A stretch of DNA of 64,000 bases, taken from Nematostella vectensis. Its lineage: Eukaryota > Cnidaria > Anthozoa > Actiniaria > Edwardsiidae. Positions 1-12,200 of the stretch are shown piece after piece (positions within the stretch are counted from its first letter, which is position 1; every line of letters begins with the position of its first letter). Below the pieces are notes generated by a model, which ran no database searches, had not been told where the DNA came from, and was given only the letters and a program-made list of their open reading frames with translations. The translations under genes were made by a program, and so were the position numbers. Where the stretch lies: assembly GCF_932526225.1 (NCBI RefSeq), contig NC_064038.1, positions 10,415,070 through 10,479,069 of the forward strand, given 5' to 3'.

Positions 1-1537
1 TTATTTGGCCCATTTTGTGTACATTCATTTTGGCATGGTGTTAACACAACTTCTGTGAATCTGACATTTTTTTGGTGAAAAGCCAGATTTTTCTCTTCAT
101 TGACTGAAGCAGGGCACCAACAAATCAGAGCTTGTAAATCCTGGTTATCAAAGTCATAGTATGAAATATGTCCAAGCTATTGACTTTTGCCCTGATTCTC
201 AACATCTTATCAAACCAGGAAATAATAGCCACAAACTGGGTATTTTGAAGCTAAGGCAAGGGAATTGGTAGCTATAAAGGGTGAATATGTTTACCTAACG
301 TTGTTATGGGAGGGCTTTGCAGAGCTCTTGGTCAAATATTATTTGACCCATTCAAACCAAAATGGAATGTTAGAACTGCTATTACTTTCTAGGCATGTGC
401 ACTAAAAAATTTAACAATTTATATTGTAACTTTATTAGCACCATCTACATTGATGATTTACATTTCTATATCCTTCCTCTAAATATTATTTTTCGTTGTA
501 AATCCTTTTGGTTGATTTGCTTGGCCATATGAGATGCTTTCACCACTTTCAAATCTTAGGACACTAAAAATGGACTCCAGAGTGCTATCACTGACACGAA
601 ATGAATGGACTGATGAAATAATCATAATAATAATCACGCAATTGGCACAATGATAAAGAACCATTCAGCAAACTAAAGGAAACCGAGGATCACAATCCAT
701 AGATACCATGTCTATGTACAAAAAAAAAAGATTATGTCAGTCTGAGAAAAAATCTTATAATATTTGATAAGGGGTCCAAGCACCAATTTTTCCCGCCTGT
801 CATCTGATTGGCTAATCCGCGCGTCTAAAAATAGCCTGATCCTAGGAAACGCCGTGACACTTATAGAGACCAATGCCACGAGAAATACATAAGCTTTAAT
901 AACAAAATATAGTTATCGATGTTTGGTTTTAAAAATGCCTTTGCGCTTATTAATTACAGGAATTTTTTGATTTTTGATTGGCTGACGTCAAGAGTTGTAC
1001 ACACTTGATGAGGTTCCAGTCGAACTTCGCTTGCCATTGTAGATTTGTAAAGATGAGGACGAGCATATCTCTTGTATTTTTTCTATTTCCTCGCTTTTCA
1101 ATACTTGGTAAAGAAAGATGATTACAATGTCCAAACAATGGATCCAAGACTAACTTTCTTCTATCACTAAGATAGGGGTTTAATTTAAACCTAAAGTGAA
1201 TGGCGAGTCGACAACAGATTGCCAAAATGGAAAAGCGAAATAGTTTGTTTTATCACACCGACTGACAACAGGATTTGATCAGTCATTCAAGGAATGATAT
1301 TTCTCTACAAAACGAACAGTCGAATTATCGACAATAATCAGTTCTTACAATCGGGAGGGAAGAAGGGTAAACATAAAATTCGAATTTGTTCTAGAGCCAA
1401 GAAAAGCACGGTAAAGGGTGCAATGTAAATGTACATATTTGTGCGGTTGTTGTGCATTCCCTCTCATATATACCAAGTCTTGTTGGCAGTTTTTCTTTAA
1501 AAAACATTAGAACTATTCAGGGATTATAATGCTAGTA
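1..1537. other. Gene-free stretch, no recognised content
   Basis: AT-rich sequence with only short open frames that lack codon bias, recognisable motifs or paired splice sites. I see no gene, RNA or clear repeat here. It may be flank or intron of something outside the window. Confidence 0.4.
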
Positions 1538-1545
1538 CCATCTAC

Positions 1546-1906
1546 ATACCTGTCAACCTCCGAAAATCTCAAGGCTTGAGAATTTTTCGGGGGGAGGGGT
1601 GGGGTATATGCATTTTTTTGGGGGAGGGGTGGGTTTAACCTTGCAGGCGTTTGACGTATGGAAAGTTCTCACGTACAAATCCACCTATGGATCGCACGAG
1701 GATGTTAGATAAATTGAGCTACGCAAGTGAATTATTGTTTCAAATATTTTAATAGAAAATAGGCAAAATGACGATTTTCTATAAAATAGTTTTTCAGAAG
1801 CAAAAAATCGCTAAAAAGCGGGATATTTGGAGCTCAACGCGGGAGAGCGGGAAAAGGGGTCCAAAATCTTGAGACTCCCGCCTAATGCGGGAGAGTTGAC
1901 AGGTAT
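1546..1906. mobile_element. MITE with ATACCTGTCAAC termini, hAT-like 8-bp TSD
   Basis: The left end ATACCTGTCAAC is matched in inverted orientation by GTTGACAGGTAT at the right end, giving a 361-bp non-coding element. It is flanked by CCATCTAC (1538-1545) and GCATCTAC (1907-1914), an 8-bp target duplication with one mismatch. An inner CCCGCCTAATGCGGG hairpin lies near the right end. Eight-base duplications are typical of hAT transposons; the family call is inference. Confidence 0.7.
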
Positions 1907-2261
1907 GCATCTACTGCATTTGTTTGTTCGTTTATTAAAAGAGAATTAAATACAATCGAGTTTTTTTTGCCGTTCATTCATTGATGAGTTTTTGTCCTCG
2001 CATCTCAACCTACTTTTTAGTTTCTAAATTTCCAGTCGTTTCTGTTTGAGTTTGATATCTTGACGTTTTTTTTATCTCTTTGTGTAGATGATTTATAGCT
2101 TGCTTCCCTTGTAATCTATAGGTTTCATTATTTAGTGCATTGTTTAGTGCGTAAAAAATGTTCTTCTAACAGCGTGTTTTGTTATTGTGACAATTCACAA
2201 TAAATTGGACAAAAAAATATAAACATTTTTTTCTTTGTATTACTTGAAAGCATAGACGCTT

Positions 2262-2535
2262 TAGTCTAAAAGAGCCTAGGGCGAGCGCGCGGGAGACCTG
2301 TGATATTCTAAAACGATAGGGACTAGGCTCCATTTCCAAGATGGCTGCCAGCAAAATCGTAGTAAACACGAATTCCTGCAAGCTTACGTGGAAATTCTCG
2401 ACTAACAAAGTTCCAGAGCGAAATAAAGCAAAAAATTGATTGAAGCGGGACTCCCAAATATGGTGTGTAGTGACTAATAAGGAAATGACCGAGCGAGCTA
2501 GAAAAACGACAGTTTTTAAAACAAGATTGACTGAT
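2262..2535 (+). repeat. Dispersed ~270-bp repeat, copy 1 of 2
   Basis: This block is matched, with scattered differences, by the reverse complement of 62608-62872. Shared landmarks include a GAGCCTAGG block, the segment CCATTTCCAAGATGGCTGCC, and CGAGCGAGCTAGAAAAACGACAG. No coding potential or TIR is obvious. The CAAGATGGC core resembles the YY1 binding consensus, so it could be a promoter-derived or SINE-like repeat. The repeat status is seen directly; any activity is inference. Confidence 0.65.
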
Positions 2536-2835
2536 ATGAAAATCGCGAAAATAAAGTGTCGCGAAATATCGCCATCTCAAAATCGCGAAATTTTGACGTC
2601 GCGAAAATTAACTGAATAAGGTATATAGATTTTTAGGGGTGATGTTTAACCGGAAAACGAGGTTTACAGAGTCACAGAATTCCCAACATTCGAAAACAAA
2701 ACATTTTCGAATAACCCCAAATGAGCAGGCTATCGTGACCCTCAATGGGGATATGTAACAGCTTTATTTTCCAGCGGCTCTTCTGCGGTAGTGACCTTTA
2801 AGAGCGCCCGCAAAGTACGCTGGATCCTCGAGCAT

Positions 2836-3045
2836 GGGGTCCGAAATTCGAAATGAAGAGTTAACTCAAAGTTGGGGTCCGAAATTAGGAATGAAGAGTT
2901 AACTCAAAGTTGGGGTCCGAAATAAGGAATGAAGAGTGAGCTCAAAGCTGGGGTCCGAAATTCGGAATGAAAAGTGAGCTCAAAGCTGCGCTCCGCCGAA
3001 ATTCGGAATGAAAGTGAGCTCATAGCTGAGGTCCGAAATTCTCCG
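2836..3045. repeat. 38-bp minisatellite, about 5 copies
   Basis: Tandem units begin GGGGTCCGAAATT and end in GAGTTAACTCAAAG or GAGTGAGCTCAAAG. Copies degrade toward the right. Non-coding. Confidence 0.8.
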
Positions 3046-3400
3046 CTCTCCTTGACATAAATCACTCTGGATCATATTTTTATCCGTCTGATTTACAGTA
3101 TTTTTCTCGGAGTTGTTTTTTTCATCTCTCAGATTCTAGTAAATAGCTCGGAAATTTTGTATTTTGGAAATACCAAGAGAACATAAGATATCTATCTTAT
3201 GCTTTCTTGGAAATACCCAATTTAGGTTGGAACGGTTTAACTTGTTACACTGCTATTGCGCATGCACGTTACACACGTGATTATTATGATTGACTGCATT
3301 CCAATCATTTTTGCAGTCAAAGACTTAAAACGTGCTTAAACCCGATTTTACCGATGGATAGGTCTGAAGCCTACTTAGGGTTAACCTATGTGTGTTAGAA

Positions 3401-3550
3401 CACTTAGGCTAAGTGAAACGTTGTATTATCCATGAGCCGTATTCAATGCAAATGCATGCAAAAGAAGATGAAACAATCGACTCGATTCATTTGCACATAG
3501 TTGCATTGAATACTGCTCATAGATAATACGATGTTTGAACTTAGGCTTAG
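3401..3550. mobile_element. Foldback MITE, copy 1
   Basis: About 150 bp forming a near-perfect hairpin. The left arm GTATTATCCATGAGCCGTAT pairs with the right arm around GCTCATAGATAATACG, and the outer ends AGGCTAAGT and ACTTAGGCTT also pair. A second copy lies at 29732-29869 with its centre inverted relative to this one. Confidence 0.7.
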
Positions 3551-5528
3551 TTGAATGCAATATTTCATTGAAATGATCAACGCAAGAGTATTGTCCACCT
3601 TCCGAACAGACGCCGCAAACACAAGAAACCATACCACGGCTGCGTTTAAAAACAAGTAGAGAAAGGCGACAAGCTTATATTATATTATTTATCTATGTTT
3701 CTAGTAAACGCCTGCCTTAGCTTCAATCTTTTTGTCCCCGCAATTGATGTTCGTAAAATAAGGCAATTAGAAAAAAGGCAATTTTCACCAGGATTCTTAA
3801 TTAGTGCAGGGGGCAAGGAAAGAGACAAAAAACAACAGGCCAAACGAACCTATAACAACTTCGCATGAGAGGAGGGAAGGATTTAAATGTTGAAAATATG
3901 TCATTTCAGGCATTTATCACTCCAGGATATGTTTTTAAGAAAAATGCAATTAATTTAATATGAGCTTCCGATGTGTCTAGTCTCCTTTTTCATCATTTTT
4001 TTTAGATGAATAAAACAGCGACAAATGGTAAAGAGACATAACGGCGTGTACGTGGGCTGAAGAAAAACGGGAAATTTAAAAGCAGGATTCCTGCTGAGTT
4101 GTGACGTTAATTCCCGAGTCATTAAGCATATCAAGAAAATTTAGCCAGAAATTGTCGTTTTTGCCAAACGCTTATTTGGAAAAACTGCCTGATTCTTGTA
4201 ATTTGTAATCAGAAGAGGAAAACAGTGACTGTGACCATCTTTAGTCAATGGAGAAAGTCTCTGAAAGGAAACTAAGATTCCTCACTAACAGACCCCCAAA
4301 ACGAACAAGGTTTTCTTCATATGATATTTAGTGAAAATAAATTCTTCTTTTAGCTGAGCGCTACGCTAATTACGGCCCCCATATGTCCGTTCATTATTTG
4401 TAAGTGGTTCTTAGTTATGTCTAAGCTATGCCCAAAAATCAATGTTTTTAGGATACACTTGAAATTTGTAACAAGTTGAAATGATCAATAAAAATTGTTT
4501 AAATACAAAAACATTCCTCCAACTCCTTGTACAAGTGTTAGAGGTCCGAGATCACCCACTGCGCATGCAGTGTGCGCAGGTTGTGGGAAATATATAAACA
4601 ACTCGTTACTGACTTTGTAAACGACTCCTAAGATGCATATGTGAATCCCAATGCTTTATAATTAGCGTAATACCATGATCACCTCGGATTCTTTTGTTTT
4701 CTGAAGGACGATTACTAACGAAATTCCCTCGAAATCAATTGATAGATCAAAATTTCTCTCACGCATTAATGATGAGGGAGATTTAGTTTCTTAATTTCCT
4801 AAAATTTCTTCCTTTCCTCCACAGATTAAAGGACCCTAAATTTCGTTTAGGAGGCTAAACGCTCGACTACTAAGACTTTAGTGATGTCAGTTGTAAAAAT
4901 TCCGTGTTGTTTGTCCGCGATGTAATGAAGCTGGTTGTGCTTTTTGTTCTTTAACTAGTTTTTGAAAATAGTTCTAAGCGTAAATGCGATGTTTTTTGCT
5001 TTTTTAATCAATTCTGTTGCCCGAAATGCCAATGGTCCAAAGTTAGCGTTTTTCTGATAATTCAAAAGCTATTTTTGTTTTGCTATCTCTATTGACAAGT
5101 CTAGTGAACATCGATGAGAATTTTAAGCCATTCAAAACACTCGAAGGTCGTGTTTTCAATATTACAAGATTATGCGGAATAACCAACCAAGTTTATAAAG
5201 TGATATTCGACAAAAATATTATGATTTAAGTCTCATATCAATTCAAGCGTTTGAAAACGCTGAAAGATACAACGTGACGTCATTAGAACATGTCATATCC
5301 TCCGCAAATAATCCTTTTATAGAAAAAAAGGTTTCTTCCATTTATGTTACATTTAGATGAAATAACCGAAAGAATTTTACTTTGTTTTGTTATGAACTGA
5401 GTCATATACTTTTATTGATTATTTTCTTTTTAACGTGCACGTGTCACTAGAGCCTTCAAATTAGCTCTTCAATAACAAATTATTGAGTAAGAAGCGTTTT
5501 CCCGGCCCGGGGATATAATACAATCCCC
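3551..5528. other. Gene-free stretch
   Basis: AT-rich DNA with no open frame over about 70 codons and no paired splice sites I could join. I see nothing assignable. Confidence 0.4.
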
Positions 5529-5904
5529 CGACAGGAGCAAAAAATGGCAAAATTAGAATTGTAAGGTTGTGTTAGCTTTTGTTTTCATTTTGCCTAGAGG
5601 TTCCTTGCATAATATAAAACAAAATAAGCTTTAGTATTTTTTGGTAGATGATCCTTTCCTGAGATATGATTGAGCAAAGTTGCCATAGATCATTAAAAAA
5701 GTAGCAGTTTCGCCCAATTTGTTCAATTTCAGACAAATCAAGAGTCTTACAATTTGCAATATCTCAAGAACGGATTATCTACCAAAAAATACTAAAGCGT
5801 ATTTTGGTTGATAAAACACAAGGAACATCTATGCAAAAAAATCAATCAAATATAAGCTAACACGACCTTACAATTTTAATTTTGCCATTTTTTGGCCCCT
5901 GTCC
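5529..5904. mobile_element. Long foldback element with ~55-bp TIRs
   Basis: The left end GACAGGAGCAAAAAATGGC pairs with the right end GCCATTTTTTGGCCCCTGTC, and pairing continues inward through ATTGTAAGGTTGTGTTAGC. A second inner pair, GGTAGATGATCC with GGATTATCTACC, sits next to ACTAAAGC and its complement. The element is almost entirely self-complementary and non-coding. Confidence 0.7.
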
Positions 5905-6368
5905 AATTCACCCATAAGAAAAACATTCATTTTTAGCTCCTCTGATCTGCAAGCTGTTATGAAGTGGTATTATATTTAGGCTAGCTACGTAGGTAGTTGC
6001 TATAGCTAGTTGACATCAACTGGTAAGAGATTCGTATTCCCTGGTCTACTTGCCCCCCCCCCCCCCCCCCCTACTTGTATTAAGAGCTTTTTGTGAAACA
6101 CCACTGATTAAGTTCTTCTTCTAAATTTCTTTATTGTCTTGAGCTCAATTTAAGTCTCATAAATACCGCACTATTTATAATACATAAAATAGGGCAATTT
6201 TCCACTTATGAAATAAAGCCGTGTGCAGCTGGCAACGAAATTAGTATTAATGAGATTCGTCCACACAAATTGCGATGTCTGTGCATTTTCTCATCAGAGT
6301 TTATCAGATTAAACACTGCGCCACCATCTTATCAAAAGTGCAAGCGATAAATTGGCTCCGTACTAATA
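5905..6368. other. Upstream region of the GPCR gene
   Basis: Contains a run of about 22 C residues near 6052-6072, then AT-rich sequence leading to the start codon. No clear TATA box or upstream exon could be picked out. Confidence 0.35.
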
Positions 6369-7358
6369 ATGAATTCCAGTGAAAAAGTTTGCCCACTTCA
6401 GCTTCCTTGGCATACGAGTTTCTATGGGATTCCATCCATCGTGAAATCGTCCAAGGCAGCTCTTATCACGCATTCAATAACTTTCCCATTCACAATCTTG
6501 CTAAACGCGCTAGTTTTCGTTTGTATATGGAGGAAGAACTCACTTCAAACCAACACTAATATCTTGTTAGCATCACTAGCCGTTACGGACTTGATGGTAG
6601 GCTGTCTGGCGCAACCTTTGTTCATAACTGAAGAGTACTTTAAACTTAAAGGCGAACTAAATTGTAACGTAGGGATGGCGTATAGTTGCGTTCAGTTTTT
6701 AGTTTGTGGGGCATCACTGACGCACATCGTACCGATCACCCTCGAACGATACATTGCGATCAAGTATCCCCTCAAGAGCTCTATCTGGATCACCAAGCGA
6801 TCATTGATGGTCGTCATAACAATGTCATGGCTCATCGCTATTTCTGCCTTCGCTCTTACTATTCTCGGCTACACGACAAACCTGCAGGTTTACAAGCTCA
6901 TGAGGGACATAACTGGCGCAGTCACTCTACTCATCTCTGCTATTTTGATTGGTTTCTGTTACTCTGCCATTCTTCGCATCAGCATCCGCCAGAAAAAAAA
7001 ATGCCTCAACATTTTAACGCGTTCAAATGCGACGAGAGAAGAAAGAAAACGTCAGATCCGTGAAAATAAAGCCGCCAAGACCACAGCTATTGTGGTCGGC
7101 ATGTTCTTCCTGTCCTACACGTCTGCAACTGCTTTTATGGTGGCTGTTTTAATCCACCCGGAGCCCAGTACGAGTACTGTGATGTTCGCTCTGTTAACCT
7201 GGTCAAGAACGCTCGTTTTGCTCACGTCACCTGCTAACCCTGTTGTATACTGCTGCCGAAGTAACGAGTTTAGAAAAGCTATAAAGGGCATGATCTTCAA
7301 GCGAGGAAGCAGCGTTGAAATGACATCCAGAAGAGGTCGAGCAGACGTGTCTTGGTAA
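6369..7358 (+). CDS. Rhodopsin-class (class A) G-protein-coupled receptor
   Basis: An intronless 329-residue seven-transmembrane receptor expected at the plasma membrane, signalling through heterotrimeric G proteins. TM1 (about 30-54) carries the conserved Asn in LLNALVF. TM2 (64-85) carries LAVTD, with the sodium-site Asp at 74. TM3 ends in ERY at 126-128, a variant of DRY. TM4 has its conserved Trp near 154. TM7 carries NPVVY at 290-294, followed by a short helix 8. The third intracellular loop is basic (207-238). TM6 (about 239-262) lacks the usual CWxP motif. A Cys at 99 lies near the top of TM3, but the short second extracellular loop shows no partner Cys. The first in-frame ATG sits just after in-frame stops and gives a normal short N-terminus. 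The ligand is unknown; aminergic, melatonin or opsin-like orphans are all possible. Cnidarian genomes carry many such intronless receptors. Confidence 0.93.
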   Translation: MNSSEKVCPLQLPWHTSFYGIPSIVKSSKAALITHSITFPFTILLNALVFVCIWRKNSLQTNTNILLASLAVTDLMVGCLAQPLFITEEYFKLKGELNCNVGMAYSCVQFLVCGASLTHIVPITLERYIAIKYPLKSSIWITKRSLMVVITMSWLIAISAFALTILGYTTNLQVYKLMRDITGAVTLLISAILIGFCYSAILRISIRQKKKCLNILTRSNATREERKRQIRENKAAKTTAIVVGMFFLSYTSATAFMVAVLIHPEPSTSTVMFALLTWSRTLVLLTSPANPVVYCCRSNEFRKAIKGMIFKRGSSVEMTSRRGRADVSW

Positions 7359-7375
7359 CAGAGGCACGTGAGCAC

Positions 7376-7402
7376 GGGGGGGGGGGGGGGGGGGGGGGGG
7401 GC
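7376..7402. repeat. Poly-G tract
   Basis: An uninterrupted run of about 26 G residues directly after the GPCR stop region. Similar G or C homopolymers recur across the window and often sit at edges of dispersed repeats. Confidence 0.8.
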
Positions 7403-7935
7403 AAGCAGACCCGGGCCCCCGTTTCTCGAAAAAACTTTATTTTGCATTTGTGCTAAAGAATTCACTTTTTTGTTTCTTTTGAAGAACCGCTTTTATGTTT
7501 TAGAACAGTTCGAACTTCCTCTTGGTTCGTATTCCAAATGATTACGCTCAATAGGGCTATTTTCGAAGTTTTGCTGAAGCCAAAAACTTACCCGAAAAGT
7601 CTTGGATGACTGCGAGGTCCCGAGAAATTTCTTAATATTTAAGCTATGAGAATTTCGGGCCCGAGAAGTTCGGGAAGGATCAAAATCTATAAATCTATAA
7701 AGAGGATCATCCTTCACATGAATCTTTATGGTAAAATAGGATGTTTGACGATATTTCAACACATTCAGATACCATAAATTTTATAGGAATTAGCCAACTT
7801 TTCAAATTTAAGAAATAAAACGTTTTCGGGCCCGATAATTCTCGGGTGTTTCGAGAAACGAGCCCCAGCGCTTAGCTATAAAAAGAGGCGGGCAGACTTA
7901 CCATATGTCACTCTAGGTGGTATCCCTGCACCTAG

Positions 7936-8215
7936 AGGGTGGCGCCATAGCTCAGTGGTACGGGTTTCGCTTCTAAAGGCAGAGGACCAGGACTCAAACA
8001 CAGGTCGGGGCAACGTGGGATTGAATAGGTGTAAAAACTTGGCTCTCTACATTGGGAGTGTGTGTCCCTCGTGGCTCGGATGACTATGTTAAATGGCAGT
8101 CCCGTCTAGCAAAAACCTAGCTAACCAGCCTGTTATTGTGGGACTTTAAAAAAACAGTGAAGAAGGCCAGAGTCCATCTTCAGCGTCTGTACTTGCCGCA
8201 TAACCAAAAGGGGCA
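7936..8215 (+). mobile_element. tRNA-derived SINE
   Basis: The 5' part resembles a tRNA. A good A-box, TAGCTCAGTGG, lies at 7948-7958, and a degraded B-box-like segment GGACTCAAACAC at about 7990-8001, with spacing normal for a Pol III promoter. The following non-tRNA body includes GGATGACTATGTTAAATGGC, a type of segment seen in invertebrate SINE bodies. It does not fold as an intact tRNA, so I call it a SINE and not a tRNA gene. The right end is approximate. Confidence 0.65.
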
Positions 8216-9263
8216 TTCAAATACTAACACTCTCTCATCCATGTAAACGGCGTGACAGCACAGTGCGCCTTATATAGTAGTCCGAATAAGACCCGGTGTA
8301 ATGTAAATCCAGAGTAATTCAGCCTATGGCTGCAATTCTGGATAAAGTCGGCCCAGCTTCCTTTACTTCCCTGGTAGATGCTAAGTCGCCATGTGCTGTT
8401 ATGCAAAGAACACTTTACTGGATTTGCGAAAAGATGAGCGAGGACAGAAACACTTTCTTCATACTTTGTAAACCGAGCACATTGCGGAAAACAGTCAGCA
8501 TTTTTCACACAAAAAATAATCTTTAACGTGTAATCCCCGTTGCAGTGATTAATGCTGAAGTCAAATTATTATTAAAAACTCAGCCATTTTTTCTCTGAGA
8601 GGACACGTGAACAGCGCTTACGTACACGAGAGCAGCTAGCGTGCGCTGATTTTTCGAACACTCTCAGCAACTCTCAAAGAACGTTTGATCGCAGCCGTGT
8701 AAAAGAAAAGTGTGGGACTCTCACCGACCCTCTTCGACTCTTATTTTCGTTTGATCGAGGCCCTCGCCTCGGATTTTTAACAGAAGGGACCCGAAAGACC
8801 TCTTCAATGTACTTTCTCCTGTATTTTAGATAATGTCTTTTAAATTTACTGTATTTTTGGTTGCTACAAGGAGGGGGGGCGGGCCCACTGGGTCATCCCC
8901 ATGGCTACGCCCCAGCTACGCTTGCTACATAGTCTAGGTCATATTCCACTCGCGTGGACGACAGCTCGGGGCAATATTAACGGGATTAAGTGAAAATTTA
9001 TGCTACATCAGAAGACCGGGGGGGGGGGGGGACAACTATCTCTGCAGTGTTTTCCGCGTTTACAGGCGCGTACACAGTTTTGCATACCCCCTCCCCCCTC
9101 GGGAACGTGCCTGGTTTATTGTGAGATAGAAAACAATACAATTAACAACCGTTGTCTTTACACTTATCTGTCTAGTGTATTCTCTTCCTTCGACATTATA
9201 GGAAAGGAATTTTAGAGCAAATACTAGAGGACCGAAATCATTAGAATTGACCTCCCGCCATGA
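8216..9263. other. Gene-free stretch before satellite array 1
   Basis: Contains G-rich tracts near 8870 and 9018 and short open frames on both strands with no recognisable motif. No gene supported. Confidence 0.4.
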
Positions 9264-12200
9264 CTGCAACTCACGCGAAACACGGGCGAAAGGTAATTAC
9301 AAGATTAGTGCAACTCACGCGCAACGCGAGTGAAAGGTAATCACTAGATGAGTGCAACTCACACGCAACACGAGCGAAAAGTAATTACTAGGCGAGCGCA
9401 ACTCACGCGCAACACGCGCGAAATTTAATTACTAGATTAGTGCGACTCACGCGCAACACGAGTGAAAGCTAATTACTAGGCGAGTGCAACTCACGCGCAA
9501 CACGAGCGAAAGGTAATTACTAGGCGAGTGCAACTCACGCGCAACACGAGTGAAAGGTAATTACAAGGCGAGTACGACTTACGCGCAACACGAGTGAAAG
9601 CTAATTACTAGGCGAATGCGACTCACGCGCAACACGAGTGAAAGGTAATTACTAAGCGAGTGCAACTCACGCGCAATACGTGTGAAAGCTAATTACTAGG
9701 CGAGTGCGACTCACGCGCAACACGAGTGAAAGGTAATTACTAGGCGAGTGCGACTCACGCGCAACACGAGTGAAAGGTAATTACTAAGCGAATGCAACTT
9801 ACTCGCAACACAAGTGAAAGGTAATTACAAGGCGAGTGCGAGTCACGCGCATCACGAGTTAAAGATAATTACTAAGCGAATGCAACTTACTCGCAACACA
9901 AGTGAAAGGTAATTACTAGGCGAGTGCGACTCACGCGCAACACGAGTGAAAGGTAATTACAAGGCGAGTGCAACTCACGCGCAACACGAGTGAAAGCTAA
10001 TTACTAGGCGAGTGCGACTCGCGCGCAACACGAGTGTCAGGTAATTACTAGGCGAGTGCGACTCAGGCGCAACACGAGTGAAAGCTAATTAATAGGCGAG
10101 TGCAACTCACGCGCAACACGAATGAAAGATAATTACTAGGCGATTGCAACTTACTCGCAACACGAGTGAAAGCTAATTACTAGGCGAGTGCGACTCACGC
10201 GCATCACGAGTGAAAGGTAATTACTAGGCGAGTGCAACTCACGCGCAACACGAGCGAAAGGTAATTACTAGGCGAGTGCGACTCACGCGCAACAAGAGCG
10301 AAAGGTAATTACTAGGCGAGTGCGACTCACGCGCAACACAAGTGAAAGATAATTACTAAGCGATTGCAACTTACTCGCAACACGAGTGAAAGGTAATTAC
10401 TAGGCGAGTGCGACTCACGCGCAACACGAGTGAAAGGTAATTACTAGGCGAGTGCGACTCACGCGCAACACAAGTGTAAGGTAATTACTAGGCGAGTGCG
10501 ACTCAGGCGCAACACGAGTGAAAGGTGATTACTAGGCGAGTGCGACTCACGCGCAACACGAGCGAAAGGTAATTACTAGGCGAGTGCGACTCACGCGCAA
10601 CACGAGTGAAAGGTAATTACTAGGCGAGTGCAACTCAGGCGCAACACGAGTGAAAGCTAATTAGTAGGCAAGTGCGATTCATGCACAAACGTGTAAAAGG
10701 TAATTACTAGGCGATAGCGACTCACGCGCAACACGAGCGAAAGGTAATTACTAGGCGAGTGCAACTCACGCGCAACAGGAGTGAAAGCTAATTACTAGGC
10801 GAGTGCGACTCACGCGCAACACGAGCGAAAGGTAATTACTAGGCGAGTGCGACTCACGCGCAACACGAGTGAAAGGTGATTACTAGGCGAGTGCGACTCA
10901 CGCGCAACACGAGTGAAAGTTAATTACTAGGCGAGTGCAACTCAGGCGCAACACGAGTGAAAGCTAATTACTAGGCAAGTGCGATTCATGCACAAACGTG
11001 TAAAAGGTAATTACTAGGCGAGTGCGACTCACGCGCAACACAAGTGAAAGATAATTACTAAGCGATTGCAACTTACTCGCAACACGAGTGAAAGGTAATT
11101 ACTAGGCGAGTGCGACTCACGCGCAACACGAGTGAAAGGTAATTACTAGGCGAGTGCGACTCACGCGCAACACGAGTGAAAGGTAATTACTAGGCGAGTG
11201 CGACTCACGCGCAACACAAGTGTAAGGTAATTACTAGGCGAGTGCGACTCAGGCGCAACACGAGTGAAAGGTGATTACTAGGCGAGTGCGACTCACGCGC
11301 AACACGAGCGAAAGGTAATTACTAGGCGAGTGCGACTCACGCGCAACACGAGTGAAAGGTAATTACTAGGCGAGTGCAACTCAGGCGCAACACGAGTGAA
11401 AGCTAATTACTAGGCAAGTGCGATTCATGCACAAACGTGTAAAAGGTAATTACTAGGCGATAGCGACTCACGCGCAACACGAGCGAAAGGTAATTACTAG
11501 GCGAGTGCAACTCACGCGCAACAGGAGTGAAAGCTAATTACTAGGCGAGTGCGACTCACGCGCAACACGAGCGAAAGGTAATTACTAGGCGAGTGCGACT
11601 CACGCGCAACACGAGTGAAAGGTGATTACTAGGCGAGTGCGACTCACGCGCAACACGAGTGAAAGGTAATTACTAGGCGAGTGCGACTCACGCGCAACAC
11701 GAGTGAAAGGTAATTACTAGGCGAGTGCAACTCAGGCGCAACACGAGTGAAAGCTAATTACTAGGCAAGTGCGATTCATGCACAAACGTGTAAAAGGTAA
11801 TTACTAGGCGATAGCGACTCACGCGCAACACGAGCGAAAGGTAATTACTAGGCGAGTGCAACTCACGCGCAACAGGAGTGAAAGCTAATTACTAGGCGAG
11901 TGCGACTCACGCGCAACACGAGCGAAAGGTAATTACTAGGCGAGTGCGACTCACGCGCAACACGAGTGAAAGGTGATTACTAGGCGAGTGCGACTCACGC
12001 GCAACACGAGTGAAATGTAATTACTAGGCGAGTGCGACTCACGCGCAACACGAGTGAAAGGTAATTACTAGACGAGTGCGACTCATGCGCAACACGTGTG
12101 AAAGGTAATTACAAGGCGAGTGCGACTCACGCGCAACACGAGTGAAAGGTAATTACTAGGCGAGTGCAACTCACGCGCAACACGAGTGAAAGGTACTTAC

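Noticed and set aside
7941-8012. tRNA gene
   Set aside because: A good A-box but a degraded B-box, and the segment does not form a full cloverleaf. It continues into a SINE body.
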